Assembly (NCBI RefSeq): GCF_949628215.1
Contig: NC_134283.1
Location: 25,460,975 to 25,524,974 of the forward strand
DNA length: 64,000 bases
From: Phalacrocorax aristotelis
Lineage: Eukaryota > Chordata > Aves > Suliformes > Phalacrocoracidae
Reading direction: 5' to 3'
Shown in pieces: positions 14,761 to 25,407 of the stretch; the first letter of the stretch is position 1, and every line of letters starts with the position of its first letter. Under the pieces are notes generated by a model, which was given only the letters and a program-made list of their open reading frames with translations, had not been told where the DNA came from and searched no databases. Position numbers and translations under genes: made by a program.

Positions 14761-15934
14761 AGCTCTTGAGCATCAGCTCTCCATGAATGATGGGCCTGCA
14801 CGTAGGAAAACAGCCGCACAGCCCATGTGTAATGAAAAAGGAGTTGGTATGTCTGTCCTGAGCAAGTATATGTTCTGATCATATCTGTTCATGTGAAAAA
14901 TGGTGAAGGAAAGCTGTTCCCAGAGTTTGTTTTTTTCTCTCAGAGCTGCCCAGGTGTTTTCTATGCTCTACAATTGCTGCTGGGTCAGAGAGAACAGATT
15001 GAAATTATTAGCTATTTTGAAAGCAGAAGCAAGCCTGCCTTTCAGCCCCACAGTGACTGGCCATTCAGTGTGTTCTTCCTTTGCTACAGGCTACTGTAGT
15101 TACTTTCGAACCTTGCTGGCCCTGGCTGACAAGGCATCTTCTTTTTGGGTATTTTTGGGATCTTCAAACCAGATAAGTTTTCATGTCCCAGACTGTCCTA
15201 CTGACAGTGCTGTGTCTTTCCAGAAGAATAGAAAGTATTTTTCACATGCGGTTTCAAACCAATGTACCTTCTCTCTGTCTAATTATGCTGCCTCACAGTA
15301 CACATGTGTTCTACTTCACTGTAACCAGGGCAGCCCTCAGGATGCCCCAGCCTGCAGCTCACACCCCAGCCAACCTGCACGGGGATACATGTCTCTCAGC
15401 ACACCGAGGTAATGCGGTGCCACGGTGCCGAAGGTGAAGCGACTCAGTGACTGATTTCCTGACGTTCTGTCAGATGTACGACATGTTATATGTTATTAAC
15501 TGATACAAGTCCTTACTGAATTCACCAGCTTTGTGCACAAGCACCGGAAGTGAAAGCATCACAACTCTGATGACATCATCTCTTCTGAAGGGTTTTCTCA
15601 TTGTCTCCTGTCCCTTGACTTACAAAACTGATCTCTCTAATCTGGTCCTCTAAATGTTTCATTTTGGAGTGAAATACTGATCTTTCATTGTATTTTTTTT
15701 CCTCTCGGCAGAATTGTTCAGGTGAATTCAGCTGTATTTGTTTGTGCTGCTGTAGATTTGAAACTTGATTTTGGGCAAGTAAAGCATCTGTTAAAAAGAT
15801 ATACCACTTTTATATCTTTTTCAAGCTGATCTATGCCATCTCCTGGTGCTTATTCACAGATCTTACTCTATTTTGTTCTGAATAAATCAATGGACTGAAT
15901 CCCCCGGCACAGCTCTGGCAGACCAGCAAGGCTA
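14761..15934. other. gene-free stretch with a 170-codon open frame
   Basis: A plus-strand frame at 14900-15412 stays open for 170 codons and a second frame overlaps it at 15183-15437. The inferred protein is rich in Ser, Cys and Phe, has no domain I recognise, and has no obvious splice or promoter context. By rough reckoning a frame of this length can arise by chance in 128 kb of double-stranded AT-rich DNA, so I do not call it a gene. Nothing else was recognised. Confidence 0.5.
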
Positions 15935-15975
15935 TACACACATTTTGCAGATGAATAAACTGAGAGTCCAAACAC
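15935..15975 (-). mobile_element. MIR-like SINE scrap
   Basis: Read on the minus strand, the sequence follows the conserved tail region of MIR SINEs, around CTCAGTTT..TCATCTG.AAAATG, with only a few mismatches over about 26 bases. MIR is an ancient amniote tRNA-derived SINE and survives in bird genomes only as short, heavily mutated fragments, which fits. No poly-A or target-site duplication is visible. The match is too short for me to exclude chance. Confidence 0.45.
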
Positions 15976-16290
15976 TTAAAATGGAGAAGCAGCCCTGAAC
16001 TCTGTTGCACGCTTGTTACTCTTCACTTGTGGATTTCTGCTTACTATTCACAACAAACAAATGAGGACAAACACCTACACCCTCCTTCTTCTGATATGAG
16101 CATGCCCCACTGTCACTCACAGCTGCTCTTTGTGAGGTTTACTGCCTCCCCTTCCCTTGGCTGATGTTCTGTCCCCACCACTTGGTCCTTGATCCCTCCC
16201 TGCCTCTCTCAGGGCAGCTCCCTTGTGGTTTTTTGGCTTTTCTCCCCTGTGTATTGTGGAATTTAATTTTTTGTTTTCCTTTCTCTTTCC

Positions 16291-16306
16291 TTTTTTTTTT
16301 TTTTTT
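16291..16306. repeat. T16 homopolymer
   Basis: An uninterrupted run of 16 T follows a pyrimidine-rich stretch and is followed directly by CCTAG. It could act as the polypyrimidine tract of a 3' splice site on the plus strand (see the possible exon at 16311-16536), or it may just be a simple repeat. Confidence 0.8.
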
Positions 16307-16310
16307 CCTA

Positions 16311-16536
16311 GCTCATCCCCCAGGACTGTTTTCTCCCTGCTTCAAGATAGTGCTTGAATCTGGTGGGAAAAAAACAAACCTCATGAGTGCTGGAGGGGCT
16401 TGTGCACTACTTCAAAAGCAGAATGGAAGCAAATGGTGAAGCAACATAGAGAGGGGATCAGACAGAGGCAGACAGAGAGAGAGGAGCTGCTGCAGCAGTA
16501 ACAGGTCTGTAGGTGTTTGCATGTTTTGCATTGCAG
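16311..16536 (+). other. possible non-coding exon (splice-site pair)
   Basis: A long pyrimidine tract ending in TTTTTTCCTAG gives a strong-looking 3' splice site just before 16311. The sequence GCAG followed by GTAAGG at 16533-16542 is close to the consensus 5' splice site. The 226-base interval has stops in all three plus frames, so if it is an exon it is non-coding: a lncRNA or a UTR exon. No promoter or partner exon can be tied to it. Both signals can occur by chance. Confidence 0.2.
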
Positions 16537-16542
16537 GTAAGG

Positions 16543-17563
16543 TGAGAAAAGTGCCCTGTGGCATTAAGCACTGCTCCCTTTTGCTGCCTCCCATCCATCA
16601 TCATCTCTTTAAGCCTCTGCATTTCTTCTTTATACTGTGCCTTGTCCAGTGAATGCTGATGAGAGGTGTTAGCGCAGGCTGCAGAGAGGCGTTTATTCTC
16701 AGCAAATGATCTCAGGCCTTTTCAAATGAGTGGCTGAGCATTGCACACTCCTCTAGCGATGGCTCTGCGCTGCTGCCCTTTGGTACCCCAAGACAAGATA
16801 GCTGTTGCCGACTGTAGCTCATCTCTTTGGCTAGCAACCTTTTTTACTTCCAGGAAAATGATGAGTTTATGCCAGGTTCAGTAATCCTGATGTCTGCACA
16901 GTTGAGAGAAATAGCACTTTAATGTGAGCGTGACTGTGCATGTGTATATATGGAAGCTACAGCTTTGACAAGCCTCTCATCTGCCTTGGGAAAGAAACAG
17001 CAGGGCTTAAAAGCTATGGAGTTGCAATATGCTGACTAAGGTCACTAGTTTTCAGTGACTCACAATCTGTTCTTCTGGCAGCCCAACCATACAGCAGGTT
17101 GTGCTTTTTTCAATCTTCTGTTTCTTTCCTTTAAAAAAACTCTACATCAGAAAAGCTGGTACCTAAAGATATCCTGGAAGGTCTGGCCCTTTGACAGGGT
17201 ACATGCACTCAAGCATAGAAATCTCTGTTCACTGTCATCCCTCCTTCTCTCTACTGTACTAGCCTACTTTTGCACTGGCAAAGAGACTCTTCTAAAATTC
17301 ACATTAAGTTAAAGTTGTTACAAAAGACATTTGCTAGGTTATCTTTCTGGTACTCATCCTTATTTTCCATTTTCTGACCACTCACTGCTGACCTGGAGGG
17401 GAGCGTTGGGCAAAGCCAGCTGCAGCAGGCTGTGCTGTTATCTCTCTGAGAGGTTTCTGGCTGCCATTAAGTATCTAGTTTCTAAAAGGAGGGACTTTTA
17501 AACTTTTTTTAAAAAATCTTTTCTGTGCTAAACATAGGACTTACACCACCTCAGCACTTATGG
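16543..17563. other. gene-free stretch
   Basis: No recognisable gene or repeat was found in about 1 kb. Open frames are under 90 codons. Confidence 0.55.
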
Positions 17564-17712
17564 ATCATAGAATCATAGAGTGGTTTGGGTTGGAACGGAC
17601 ACTAAAGATCATCTAGTTCCAACCCCCTGCCACGGGCAGGGGCACCTTCCACTAGACCAGATTGCTCAAAGCCGCATTCAGCCTGGCCTTGAACACTTCC
17701 TTGGATACTTGG
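17564..17712 (-). mobile_element. CR1 LINE, 5'-truncated 3' end
   Basis: Read on the minus strand this is the 3' untranslated end of a CR1 retrotransposon. It contains the GAAGTGTTCAAGGCC block, the TCTAGTGGAAGG block, TTGGAACTAGATGATC, and a terminal ATTCTATGATTC repeat. CR1 is the main bird LINE; it is usually 5'-truncated and ends in short 8-bp repeats instead of poly-A. Only about 150 bases of the 3' end remain and no reverse-transcriptase coding sequence is attached. The upstream edge near 17700-17712 decays into unrelated sequence, so that boundary is approximate. Confidence 0.92.
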
Positions 17713-18352
17713 AATTAGTCAAAGAATGTAATTTGTTAGAAGACTATGCCAAGAAAGGATTTTTTAAAATTTCATTTTTCTATTTTTTGAAGGTTTTCTC
17801 TGACTTTCCCCCTCTTTGTTTTCCTCTCTCTTTTACCCCGCAAAAATTTTATCTACTGCCTGTTGAAAAGAATATTGATTTTTGGAACAAACAAACATAG
17901 AGTCATTGCGACAGGAAGCTGTTCCATTTCAAGATGTGAAGGAAATTTTAAAATCAGATTTGAAATAAGAATACATTGCCCAGAAGATTTGTCTGGGTGG
18001 CTTAATATCTGTTGCTTGCCTGTAAACGCCACTGTTGTACAGGTGATGGCAGAGCACCACCAGCCTTCATGTGTTGCCGCCGAAGCACCAGGCAGCACTT
18101 CCACTGGGCTGTGGAGGTACCTCTTAGAAGCAGGTCACAGATAAATGAACCAATTTGTACAAAAATAATAATCACTGGGATGATTCTTTCAGATTCATAA
18201 TAAAGTATTAAATAATGATCATTAATTTTTTGTTTAGAAAAAAAACCTGAACCCAGCCAAGCGTTTCCACTTTCTATAGATAGCAATTCAATTACTATTG
18301 TGCTGGAGTTAAATCTCTTGGTTTTCCTGTGAGAAATTTTATTCTTTATTTA
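17713..18352. other. gene-free AT-rich stretch
   Basis: I see nothing beyond short overlapping open frames (up to 106 codons, the longest partly within the CR1 tail) and A/T runs. Confidence 0.55.
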
Positions 18353-18402
18353 TTCTCATTTGATAGACTGGGACACAGGGACATACTTGGCTGAGGACAC
18401 AA
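18353..18402 (-). mobile_element. possible MIR-like SINE scrap
   Basis: The plus strand reads roughly like the reverse complement of the MIR tail: TCATTTGATAGACTGGGACACAG, then a GACATACTTGG.TGAGGACAC segment comparable to the MIR block around GTGACTTGCCCAAGGTCAC. There are several mismatches and a gap of a few bases. This is weak evidence from memory of the family consensus. Confidence 0.3.
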
Positions 18403-19395
18403 AATGAATCTATTTGAAGTTTTCTAGGAATTTTGCCATAGTTAATATCACTGGTTGAAAGGCTTGAGTATAAAGGAGGCTGTCAGTGCTACCCATACCC
18501 TAGCCCTCCTCTGAACAGATGCCCACAGCATAGAATTGTCCATTTTCTGCTTGTGCTGTTGCTCAGCCTGTTCCTGCCAGGGAGCGATCTTACAGGAGAG
18601 GAAAACGCCTCCTGATGCCCACGAATCGCCAAACACCATCGGGGGCAGGACCACCTAAATCACAGCTTCAAAAGCCTCCTGCTAACATTTTACAGCTCCA
18701 CTTGTTTTTTGCATTTCCTCCTTTCCATGTTCTTCTGTGCAAGCTCAGGCAAGGAAGAGCTTTTCCTGGGTAAAGAAATCTGTGGCTCTTGTGGCATGGT
18801 TAGGCACATTGCTGCCAATCCACCGGTTCACACAGAAAGCCCTTCAGAGCAGACCTGAGGCCACAGCACGTCCTTCAGTGCCCAGGCACTTGCACCATGG
18901 AAGGGGCTCAGCAGTGGAAATTTTTATCTTTTCCAGCATGAAAACAAAGCTCTTCTCTTGACTGAGATCTCATACAGAACTGACAGCATTTGCTGGGGTG
19001 CTGCCAAAACCAAAGGGCAGTATTTCCTTTAAAAAGCAGAAAGTGCATTAAAAGTTTCTAAGCTGTGTTTGTGAAAATCTCAGAGTCACTTGATTGGGAG
19101 CTTGAAGTTGGTCGGACTCCTTCCAGCTTCCCCACTTCACCTTCGTTTCTGTGTGATGCTGCAGCTGCTGTGATGAAAAAGTTATTTAAAAATTTGCTTG
19201 TAGCTATGGCAACCTTCATGCACTGTATTTCAATTGAAACTCTAAAACAGCAGCAGGAGTTTCTTAGTAGGATATTTATGAAGATTTTAGTATTTGTACA
19301 TTTTAAAATGGAAATATTCAATTTTTAAAGGGGGGGGTTATCAAAATCTCATTAATTTTGGAGCTGCATTTTTGTTGTGAGAGCTGCTGCTTAGA

Positions 19396-19397
<2 letters not shown>
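18403..19397. other. gene-free stretch
   Basis: No gene or recognised repeat. Both strands of 19058-19328 are open for 87 codons, a mirror pattern that comes from sequence composition and not from a real gene. Confidence 0.55.

Positions 19398-19431
<34 letters not shown>
19398..19431. repeat. T34 homopolymer
   Basis: This is an uninterrupted run of 34 T, the longest homopolymer in the window. Its exact length is uncertain in almost any assembly. It is not next to a recognised retrotransposon, and bird CR1 elements do not end in poly-A, so it is more likely a simple-repeat expansion or a poly-A of an unrecognised retrocopy on the minus strand. Confidence 0.95.
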
Positions 19432-19433
<2 letters not shown>

Positions 19434-20239
19434 TGTTTTTGTTTAAGTTTCCCCTGGTTGCTTTAACTCTTCAGAGCCTAAGACCTGGGGCACCCTCCAA
19501 ATGCCTGCTCCTTCTGCCTGTGCCTGGCCTCCTGCTCTCTCCAGCAGACAGCTGGTTTTGTAGCAGCACGGTGGAGGTACAGGGCATCCAGTTGTGTTGG
19601 GATCAGGCTCTCGGGGCTGGAGCATTGCCAGGGATCTCAGCCTTTGCCTTCCTACAGTAAATAACCCAGGTGGTTTATCTAGCCCTTTGCCCATGCAGTT
19701 GCCAGATGTCTGCCTGCTCCAAGACAAGCAAATAGATGTGTTTGCAGTTAGATTATTTAGTACCTCCATGATATCTCAGTGTTTCTTCTCAAAGGCACAA
19801 CTTTCAGGGAATACTCAGTTTGTCTAGGTACAGTCACAGTAGGTTTTAACCTCACAGACAACTCTGTGTGCTCACTGCACCTCAGAAGGGTTAAATTTGC
19901 AAAGCTGCTATTTTTCTTTTGTTTGCTTCCCTCTTCTTTCTCTCTATGAATTCACACCTTCAAAATCATGAGGATAAAATTAAGGAAGCCTTGCTGAGAC
20001 ATACACTCTGCTGCCCTAAACCCCCTCGAGTCGTGATGATATGTTCTGGTGCCTCCGAAGTGTGGATTAGGTCTAATTAATACTGTCTCTTGGTCAATGG
20101 TTTTGACACAAACACATCGAAGGGATTTATGTAATTACAGCTGTAACAGCAAGGGCTTTTTGCTAGGAAGCTCCCAGCACTGAGGTGGGGAACTTTGCTC
20201 CTAGTGATGGGGTTTTTGACCTCTAGCTGCCTCTAGCTG
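19432..20239. other. gene-free stretch
   Basis: No gene or repeat recognised; open frames on both strands are about 100 codons or less and overlap. Confidence 0.55.
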
Positions 20240-20301
20240 TTTTTTTTTGGTTTTTTTTTTTTTGTTTTATTTTTTTTTTGTTTTTTTTTTTGTTTTTTTT
20301 T
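20240..20301. repeat. interrupted T-rich tract
   Basis: This is a tract of about 62 bases that is almost entirely T with G or A interruptions, followed by CCTGGGCAG. As with other such tracts, the end looks like a polypyrimidine plus AG acceptor on the plus strand, but no supported exon follows. Confidence 0.9.
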
Positions 20302-22244
20302 CCTGGGCAGGTTTGGAGCTACTGGTTTGCACTGGAAGATGCCTGAGGTGTGGACAGGCACATTCCTTAGCTAGCACAAAACTGGGCACTGCCAACTTTT
20401 GTCTGTACCAAGGGTTATTCCTGACCCATACAGTGAAATACCTTGCAATAGGTTATAATGAGCCAGCTGAGGAGGTGTTATCAAGGTATCCAAAGAGGAT
20501 TTTTGAGTTTCTTTATTCTAATCTGTAGAAAAAAAGAGTTGAACTGATCACCTTTGTCACAATACATCTAAGAGAAAACATGCGAAGCATGTGAAACATT
20601 CAACACCCCCTAGCCCTCCCATTCTGCATTTCGAATCGCTGACATTGTCTCCACCCTCCTCCCTGCACAATGGACATCCAGTGCCTAATCCACATGCCAC
20701 ATCTGTTGCTGTGATCAGACCAGGCAGGACACAGAATACATGACTATTAGGCAGGGCTGTAGAAGGGGAACTGTGCTACTGCAAAAGAGATTCAATTAAA
20801 TGATGAAACTTTGCAGCCCATTGACTGTGCTAAACCAGCTACACCTTATTCAGGGTTATGAAGCTCTAACAGAGATTGGAAAAGCTGACAAAGGCGCTGG
20901 AATCATATCCCTATTAGAATGGGAATTTTCTGGTTCAATAAGAAATTAGAAGGATCAAAGAAAATAAGACTGAGTGGGATCTTAAGGAATCCTCTAGTCT
21001 AGACCATGCAATGTGCTGAGAGGCATTAATAGACACCGATGAGATGCAGGGCTTGGGTTCAGGGCTGGATCTAGGCTTCAGCAGTTTTGTTGTAAAAATT
21101 CCCTATCACAGTACAACCACATATCACAGGATTCGTCCAGCTCTGCATGCCTTTGTCACAGCGGCAAATGTGCAGGCACGAGGTGAGTTGAGGTGTGCCT
21201 GTCCTTTGCAAAGTACCAGCGAGGTCTTTTATAAACCAGCGCAGCATGGAAGAGGCTGGGGGTACAGAGCCGCAGAGATGTCATCCAGTCATGTCCGTCC
21301 TCTCTTCCACTGGATCTTACGCAGAGAATAACTTGCTCAGGCCCGAGGATTAAAGCTGCTCTACCTTTTTGGAAAGTGCCACATGCAGCACGCACACACA
21401 GGGCTTCGCTGCCTTGCCAGCCGTACGGCAGGACCAGCGCCAAACTACTGGACTGAAACAGCATTAAAACTGTCTACTTCGGGATGTTGTACTGAGGCAG
21501 TCGTACCGTGAGCCAAATCTTTCTGACTTAAGAAAAAAATATTATCTTCAGTTTGCATAGAGGCAGCCAAGAGGTTATGTTAGAAGCCACAGAGTACCTT
21601 GTTATGTTCTTCTGTTTTGTTGGTTTGTTTTAAAGTCAAATTGGCTTCTTTCTGCAGTTGGAGAAAGTGAACACAATTAGAAGGCCAAAGACAGGGAACG
21701 ATGCTGGGAAAATTTGCTTCTGTAGGACATCTACGCTGTGTAAGTTAACTTGCATCTGGCAATCCACCTTTGCTGAGATTTAATTTTAATGGGAATTTTC
21801 TCAGTCACTTTTTATGATGAGAAGATGTAGATAGATCTAACTCTTTTCAGCAATTCAGTGCTTTTAGCTGCAAAACTACACTGGTATGAAAAATGCAATT
21901 TGGAAAGGAACCAACAATGTTTGTCTTGTTCTGTAGTTTCCCACTTCAAAAAAGGAGGAGGCTTTTTTCCCCCGCTCCTCAAAACATGGAAACGAATTCT
22001 AACAACAGCTCACAACTTGAAGGAATTAACCAATTAAACACATGAGCTAGCACTTCTGAAAGCTGTTTTCAAAAACTGAAGGAAACACTGAATCACTGCA
22101 CCTCCCCAGCACTCACTGGGTTGTGCCGCTGCTGCTGGAGTGGCTCGTGGCTGCTGGCATTGCTCCGACCTGTTGCACCAATGGCTGGTGGAGCTGCCAG
22201 GAGAACCTCTTGTGGGATATCTTATGTTGAAAAAAACATACAAG
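20302..22244. other. gene-free stretch
   Basis: No supported gene in about 1.9 kb. Mirror-strand open frames of about 100 codons at 21044-21464 match nothing that I recognise. Confidence 0.55.
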
Positions 22245-22292
22245 ATGAGATGATCTCCAGAGGTCCCTTCCAACCCCTACCATTCTGTGATT
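22245..22292 (+). mobile_element. CR1 LINE, very short 3' end
   Basis: The sequence GATGAGATGATCTCCAGAGG, then TCCCTTCCAACCCCTACC and ATTCTGTGA, is the last few dozen bases of a CR1 3' UTR in plus orientation, ending in a single ATTCTGTG unit. Upstream sequence does not resemble CR1 clearly, so this is either an extreme 5' truncation or an old, eroded copy. Confidence 0.88.
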
Positions 22293-22794
22293 TAGAAGAG
22301 GCTTTTAAAATTTGCCTGTCACCCATCCGGCTTCCTTTATTCAGATACAGTGTGATGTTTCCAACCTATCTAGTCCTTCTCTAATTTAATAGATTAAGGG
22401 TTTTAAGGCCCTCTAGTCTCCATCATTTCATAGGAGCTCTCCAGCTAAATCTGGTGGGTCCGTAACTTTGAAATTAGTCTCCGTAATTTTCTCAGTGTTT
22501 AAAGTTTCTTTACTTCATCCTGGCTAGACACAGGGCAAGCTCTGGCCTCACCGTTCTACTCTTTGATTTTACTTTCCTTCAGGGTTTTCTCTCCTTCCCC
22601 TTAATCTTGCAGCTCGCACCCTTGGGGCAGGGGGAAGTGCTCTGAACTTGTGGTTAAATAAAACCCTGTGGCGTAGACGCCTTTTGAGGGGGTCTATCAC
22701 AAGAAATCTTGCGATAAAGCCTAGTCCTCTGACGCAGACTCCTCGAAATTGGCTGAGAAACTGCAAAAACGTGCATATTTGTTTGAGCGGACCA
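22293..22794. other. flank upstream of the CpG island
   Basis: About 500 bases without a supported gene. A TTAAATAAAAC sequence near 22653 resembles a TATA box or poly-A signal, but sits well outside the GC-rich core. CpG density starts to rise from about 22670. Confidence 0.45.
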
Positions 22795-22875
22795 AATGTT
22801 TACAGGAGCCTCCCGAGCTCTGCCTCCCGCCGCCTGGCTGGGCAGCAGCGGCGGCCCCGCAGCCTTCCCGCCGCC

Positions 22876-22939
22876 GGGGCTCCCGGGGCGCGGGGCTCCC
22901 GGGGCGCGGGGCTCCCGGGGCGCGGGGCTCCCGGGGCCC
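22876..22939. repeat. 16-bp tandem repeat, 4 copies
   Basis: The unit GGGGCTCCCGGGGCGC is repeated at 22876, 22892, 22908 and 22924; the last copy ends in CCC instead of CGC. The first three units are identical. Each unit has two GGGG runs, so the array can form G-quadruplexes on the plus strand. The 16-base period is not a multiple of three, which argues against selection on a protein repeat. Confidence 0.95.
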
Positions 22940-23099
22940 GCACCGCGGGGCGTTCCGCCCGCTGGCGGCTCCGCGGGGCGGCGCCGGGGCGGCTCCGCGC
23001 CTCCGGGGCAGGGACGGAGCAGCAAAGCCCGCCGTGCGGCGGCCGCAGAGCGCAGCGGCTCCCGGAGCCCGGCCGGGGCCGGGGGCACCGCGCCGCTCC

Positions 23100-23340
23100 G
23101 CATACCTCCGCGCCCCTCCATACCGCATCACCCCCCACCCCTTCGCACCCTCCCGCACCCCTCCACTCTGCCCCACACCTATCCGAACCCCTCTGCACCC
23201 CTCTGCCCCGCATGCCGCCGCATCCCTCCACCCCGCACCCCTCCGCACCGCACCCCTCCGCATGGCCCCGCTTTCCCCCGGACCCCTCTGCACCACGCCA
23301 CACCGCGACCCGCTGCACTGCACCATCCCGCACTGCACCG
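23100..23340. repeat. C-rich degenerate minisatellite
   Basis: About 240 bases consist of variants of a unit near CACCCCTCYGC, 10-12 bases long, with strong strand asymmetry (C-rich plus, G-rich minus). The reading frames through it give artefact peptides full of HPSAP-like or CGAEG-like repeats. It is part of the CpG island and may be unstable in length. Confidence 0.85.
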
Positions 23341-23345
23341 GCAAA

Positions 23346-25367
23346 CCCGGGTGCTATGGCAAACCCCGTGTAGTCTGGGTCGGGATGCCCGTCGATGCAG
23401 CCCTAGTTTTCAGAAAAATAAGGCTCTTGGTTAAGGGAAGGGAAAAGGGTGCAAACTGGAGGTTGGGCATCTGGGGCAACAGGTCACTGAGTGTCTCTCC
23501 AGGCGGTTTGGGGGGGGAACAGAGAATGAACCTTTGCTGTTTGATTCTATAGGTAGGGATTACGAAAGAGAAAGTGTTTTGCTTTAAGAGAATTAGTTTT
23601 AGCAAAGAATTTACAGGTGGTAGTGGAATGAGGGGTAAAGTCAGTAAAGGGGTGGTCTCAAAACCATTACTTCCACTGCCTGGCACTGGGAATTCGTCCC
23701 ATTCCTTTCCTGGACTCAGCATGAGAAGAAATTCAGTGATCCCAGGCTTGTTTAATCAAAATAGCTCTGCGGTTGCCTTTGCTTCAGGGATTGTCTGTTT
23801 GCACAGACGATCACTCATGTGAATCTCAGAAACATTTGCTGCTTCTCCTTCCCCTTCCCCGAAGAAGCCTGGTTTACAGGAATGTGTAGCTTCCTTTCTT
23901 CAAGCTGTCTGCAGAGCTACTTGGGAAACCAAACAGAGCTCTCCAGATTTATTAAAATGCATTGCTTGCTTTTTGTCAGCAGTGCTGGTGTCGGTAAGAA
24001 CAACAGGGCAAACACCTTAATAGGCAAGCCAAGAGCCTGCATAGTGTTTATCTCACACACACACAAAGTTTGGTTATCGCTCAGCTATTGCGTTACAGGC
24101 AGAGGTGGTATTATCTTCAAATGGTGTTGGAATTAAGTGCAGCTGGGCCTGTGTAGACTCCTAGATAGCTGCTGAGCTTAATACCGAGCTGCAGAGCTGA
24201 TTGCCTCCAGGGCTGTAATCTGAGCCCAGACCCAGTGCGGAGCATCCTTAGGGGTGCAGATTTTTGGGGGCAGTAATGTGGCAAAAGAAAGCTTTTAGCT
24301 GGCTCAGGTTGGATGCAGAGGCTGAAAGACCCTGTCACAATGGAGTTATGGAGTGCTGTGAGGGCTGGGACTGTGCGTCTGCCGCTCTCCATCCACACTG
24401 GTGAAATAAAAGAGGAAGAGGCAGCTCTTGAGGTGCTTTGCTAGGCGAGCGTATTACAGAAATAGAAACAATGCACCCGGCACTGCCCTCCCGTGGGTAG
24501 AGTCGCCTTTCCACAATGCGCAGAAGCACCAAAAATGTTCCTTCTCCATGCACAGGAGAGAGAGTATAGCTGTCTCTGCTGCCAGTACTGCAGAATTACT
24601 CCAATTAATTAATGGTAGGGGTGTGTTTTGGATCTGGAAAGCTATGGCCGCTGTCCAAATCAGCTAGGTCTGTTTTGTGTGAATAAATATTACAAATATA
24701 AGACAGAGAGATAAGGACCCTCACTGAAAAGTTGCACAATGATACTGAAGGATAGCTCTGAATTGCTGAAATAAAAATGCATCAGTGGATGTAGACTGAC
24801 CTCACTGCTGAGAATTGAAGTCCCCTTTGTCTGAGTGTCTAGTTGGGACCAACTGGGGTTTGCATCCCACCTCGAAAGGTAGAGCCATTTGTTTAAAATG
24901 CTTAACCTTTGTTTAAGAGTTGCTTCAGTAATGACTCACAGAGGAGACTGCAGTGAATTGAATCACTACTCAAATTGTCTACAGTGGGAGGAATTTAGTT
25001 GTAGAAAAAAGGTTAGTGAGAAACCTCTAAGGTCTGAGGTGATCACAGCCCAAACTGCTGTAATAATTTTAGCTTGCTAACCACTGCAGTCTGGGCTCAG
25101 CCTCACTGCTGATGGCATTTTCCACTGCAAGATTGTTCTCCTGCGTTTCTTTGGATTATGTTGGTATTGCCCAATATTTAAATATAGAGTAACTTGATGT
25201 TTCTGTTCTGTGCTTTTGTATGTAAAATGTGTTAATCTGTTCTAAGCAGCAGAGCTTCTTCTATAAGCTGTTATTTTGGCACTTCCTTTGGTCTGTAGCT
25301 ATTTCAACTTTCCTGAGCTGTTTGAAGGGGAAACGTGTCCTGGCACAGAAAGTAGATCTGCGGCGGT
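23346..25367. other. gene-free stretch downstream of the CpG island
   Basis: No coding exon can be supported. One sequence at 23991-24000 (TCG followed by GTAAGA) resembles a 5' splice site on the plus strand about 650 bases after the island and could end a first exon, but no other support exists. The remaining open frames (up to 122 codons, minus) are unremarkable. Confidence 0.5.
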
Positions 25368-25407
25368 CTTCAAGGCACTGAAGTTCATTACTTCAAGGCA
25401 CTGAAGT
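25368..25407. repeat. 17-bp direct repeat pair
   Basis: The 17-mer CTTCAAGGCACTGAAGT occurs exactly at 25368-25384 and again at 25391-25407, separated by only 6 bases. The unit itself has short inverted ends (CTTCA and TGAAG). It is a recent, perfect short tandem duplication, possibly from replication slippage. Confidence 0.9.

Larger units (their letters stand above)
22795..23345. promoter_or_regulatory. CpG island, candidate promoter
   Basis: A stretch of about 550 bases is extremely GC-rich and full of CpG, in contrast with the AT-rich surroundings. It contains GC-box (Sp1-type) cores at 22975-22981 and 22986-22992 (GGGGCGG), an inverted core at 22945-22950 (CCGCCC), a 16-bp tandem array and a C-rich minisatellite. 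Such islands in vertebrates usually mark transcription starts. Long open frames (up to 267 codons plus, 207 minus) cross it in several frames on both strands at once, which is the signature of stop-poor GC-rich DNA. The gene it might serve is not identifiable in this window, and the direction of transcription is unknown. Confidence 0.7.

Noticed and set aside
14900-15412. 170-codon plus-strand open frame
   Set aside because: No known domain, no splice or promoter context and an overlapping open frame in another phase. A frame of this length is within chance for the window.
15835-15846. Minus-strand CTCF-like sequence GCCATCTCCTGG
   Set aside because: One mismatch to the core motif in ordinary sequence; such near-matches are expected by chance.
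19398-20301. T-rich tracts as retrocopy poly-A tails on the minus strand
   Set aside because: No gene-like sequence or flanking target duplication was seen next to them; treated as simple repeats.
20618-20645. tRNA B-box-like TTTCGAATCG
   Set aside because: No matching A-box and no cloverleaf arms around it.
22648-23552. Long open frames of 155-267 codons on both strands in the CpG island
   Set aside because: They occur at the same place in several frames and both directions, are made of low-complexity Pro/Gly/Arg/Ala repeats, and come from stop-poor GC-rich tandem DNA.
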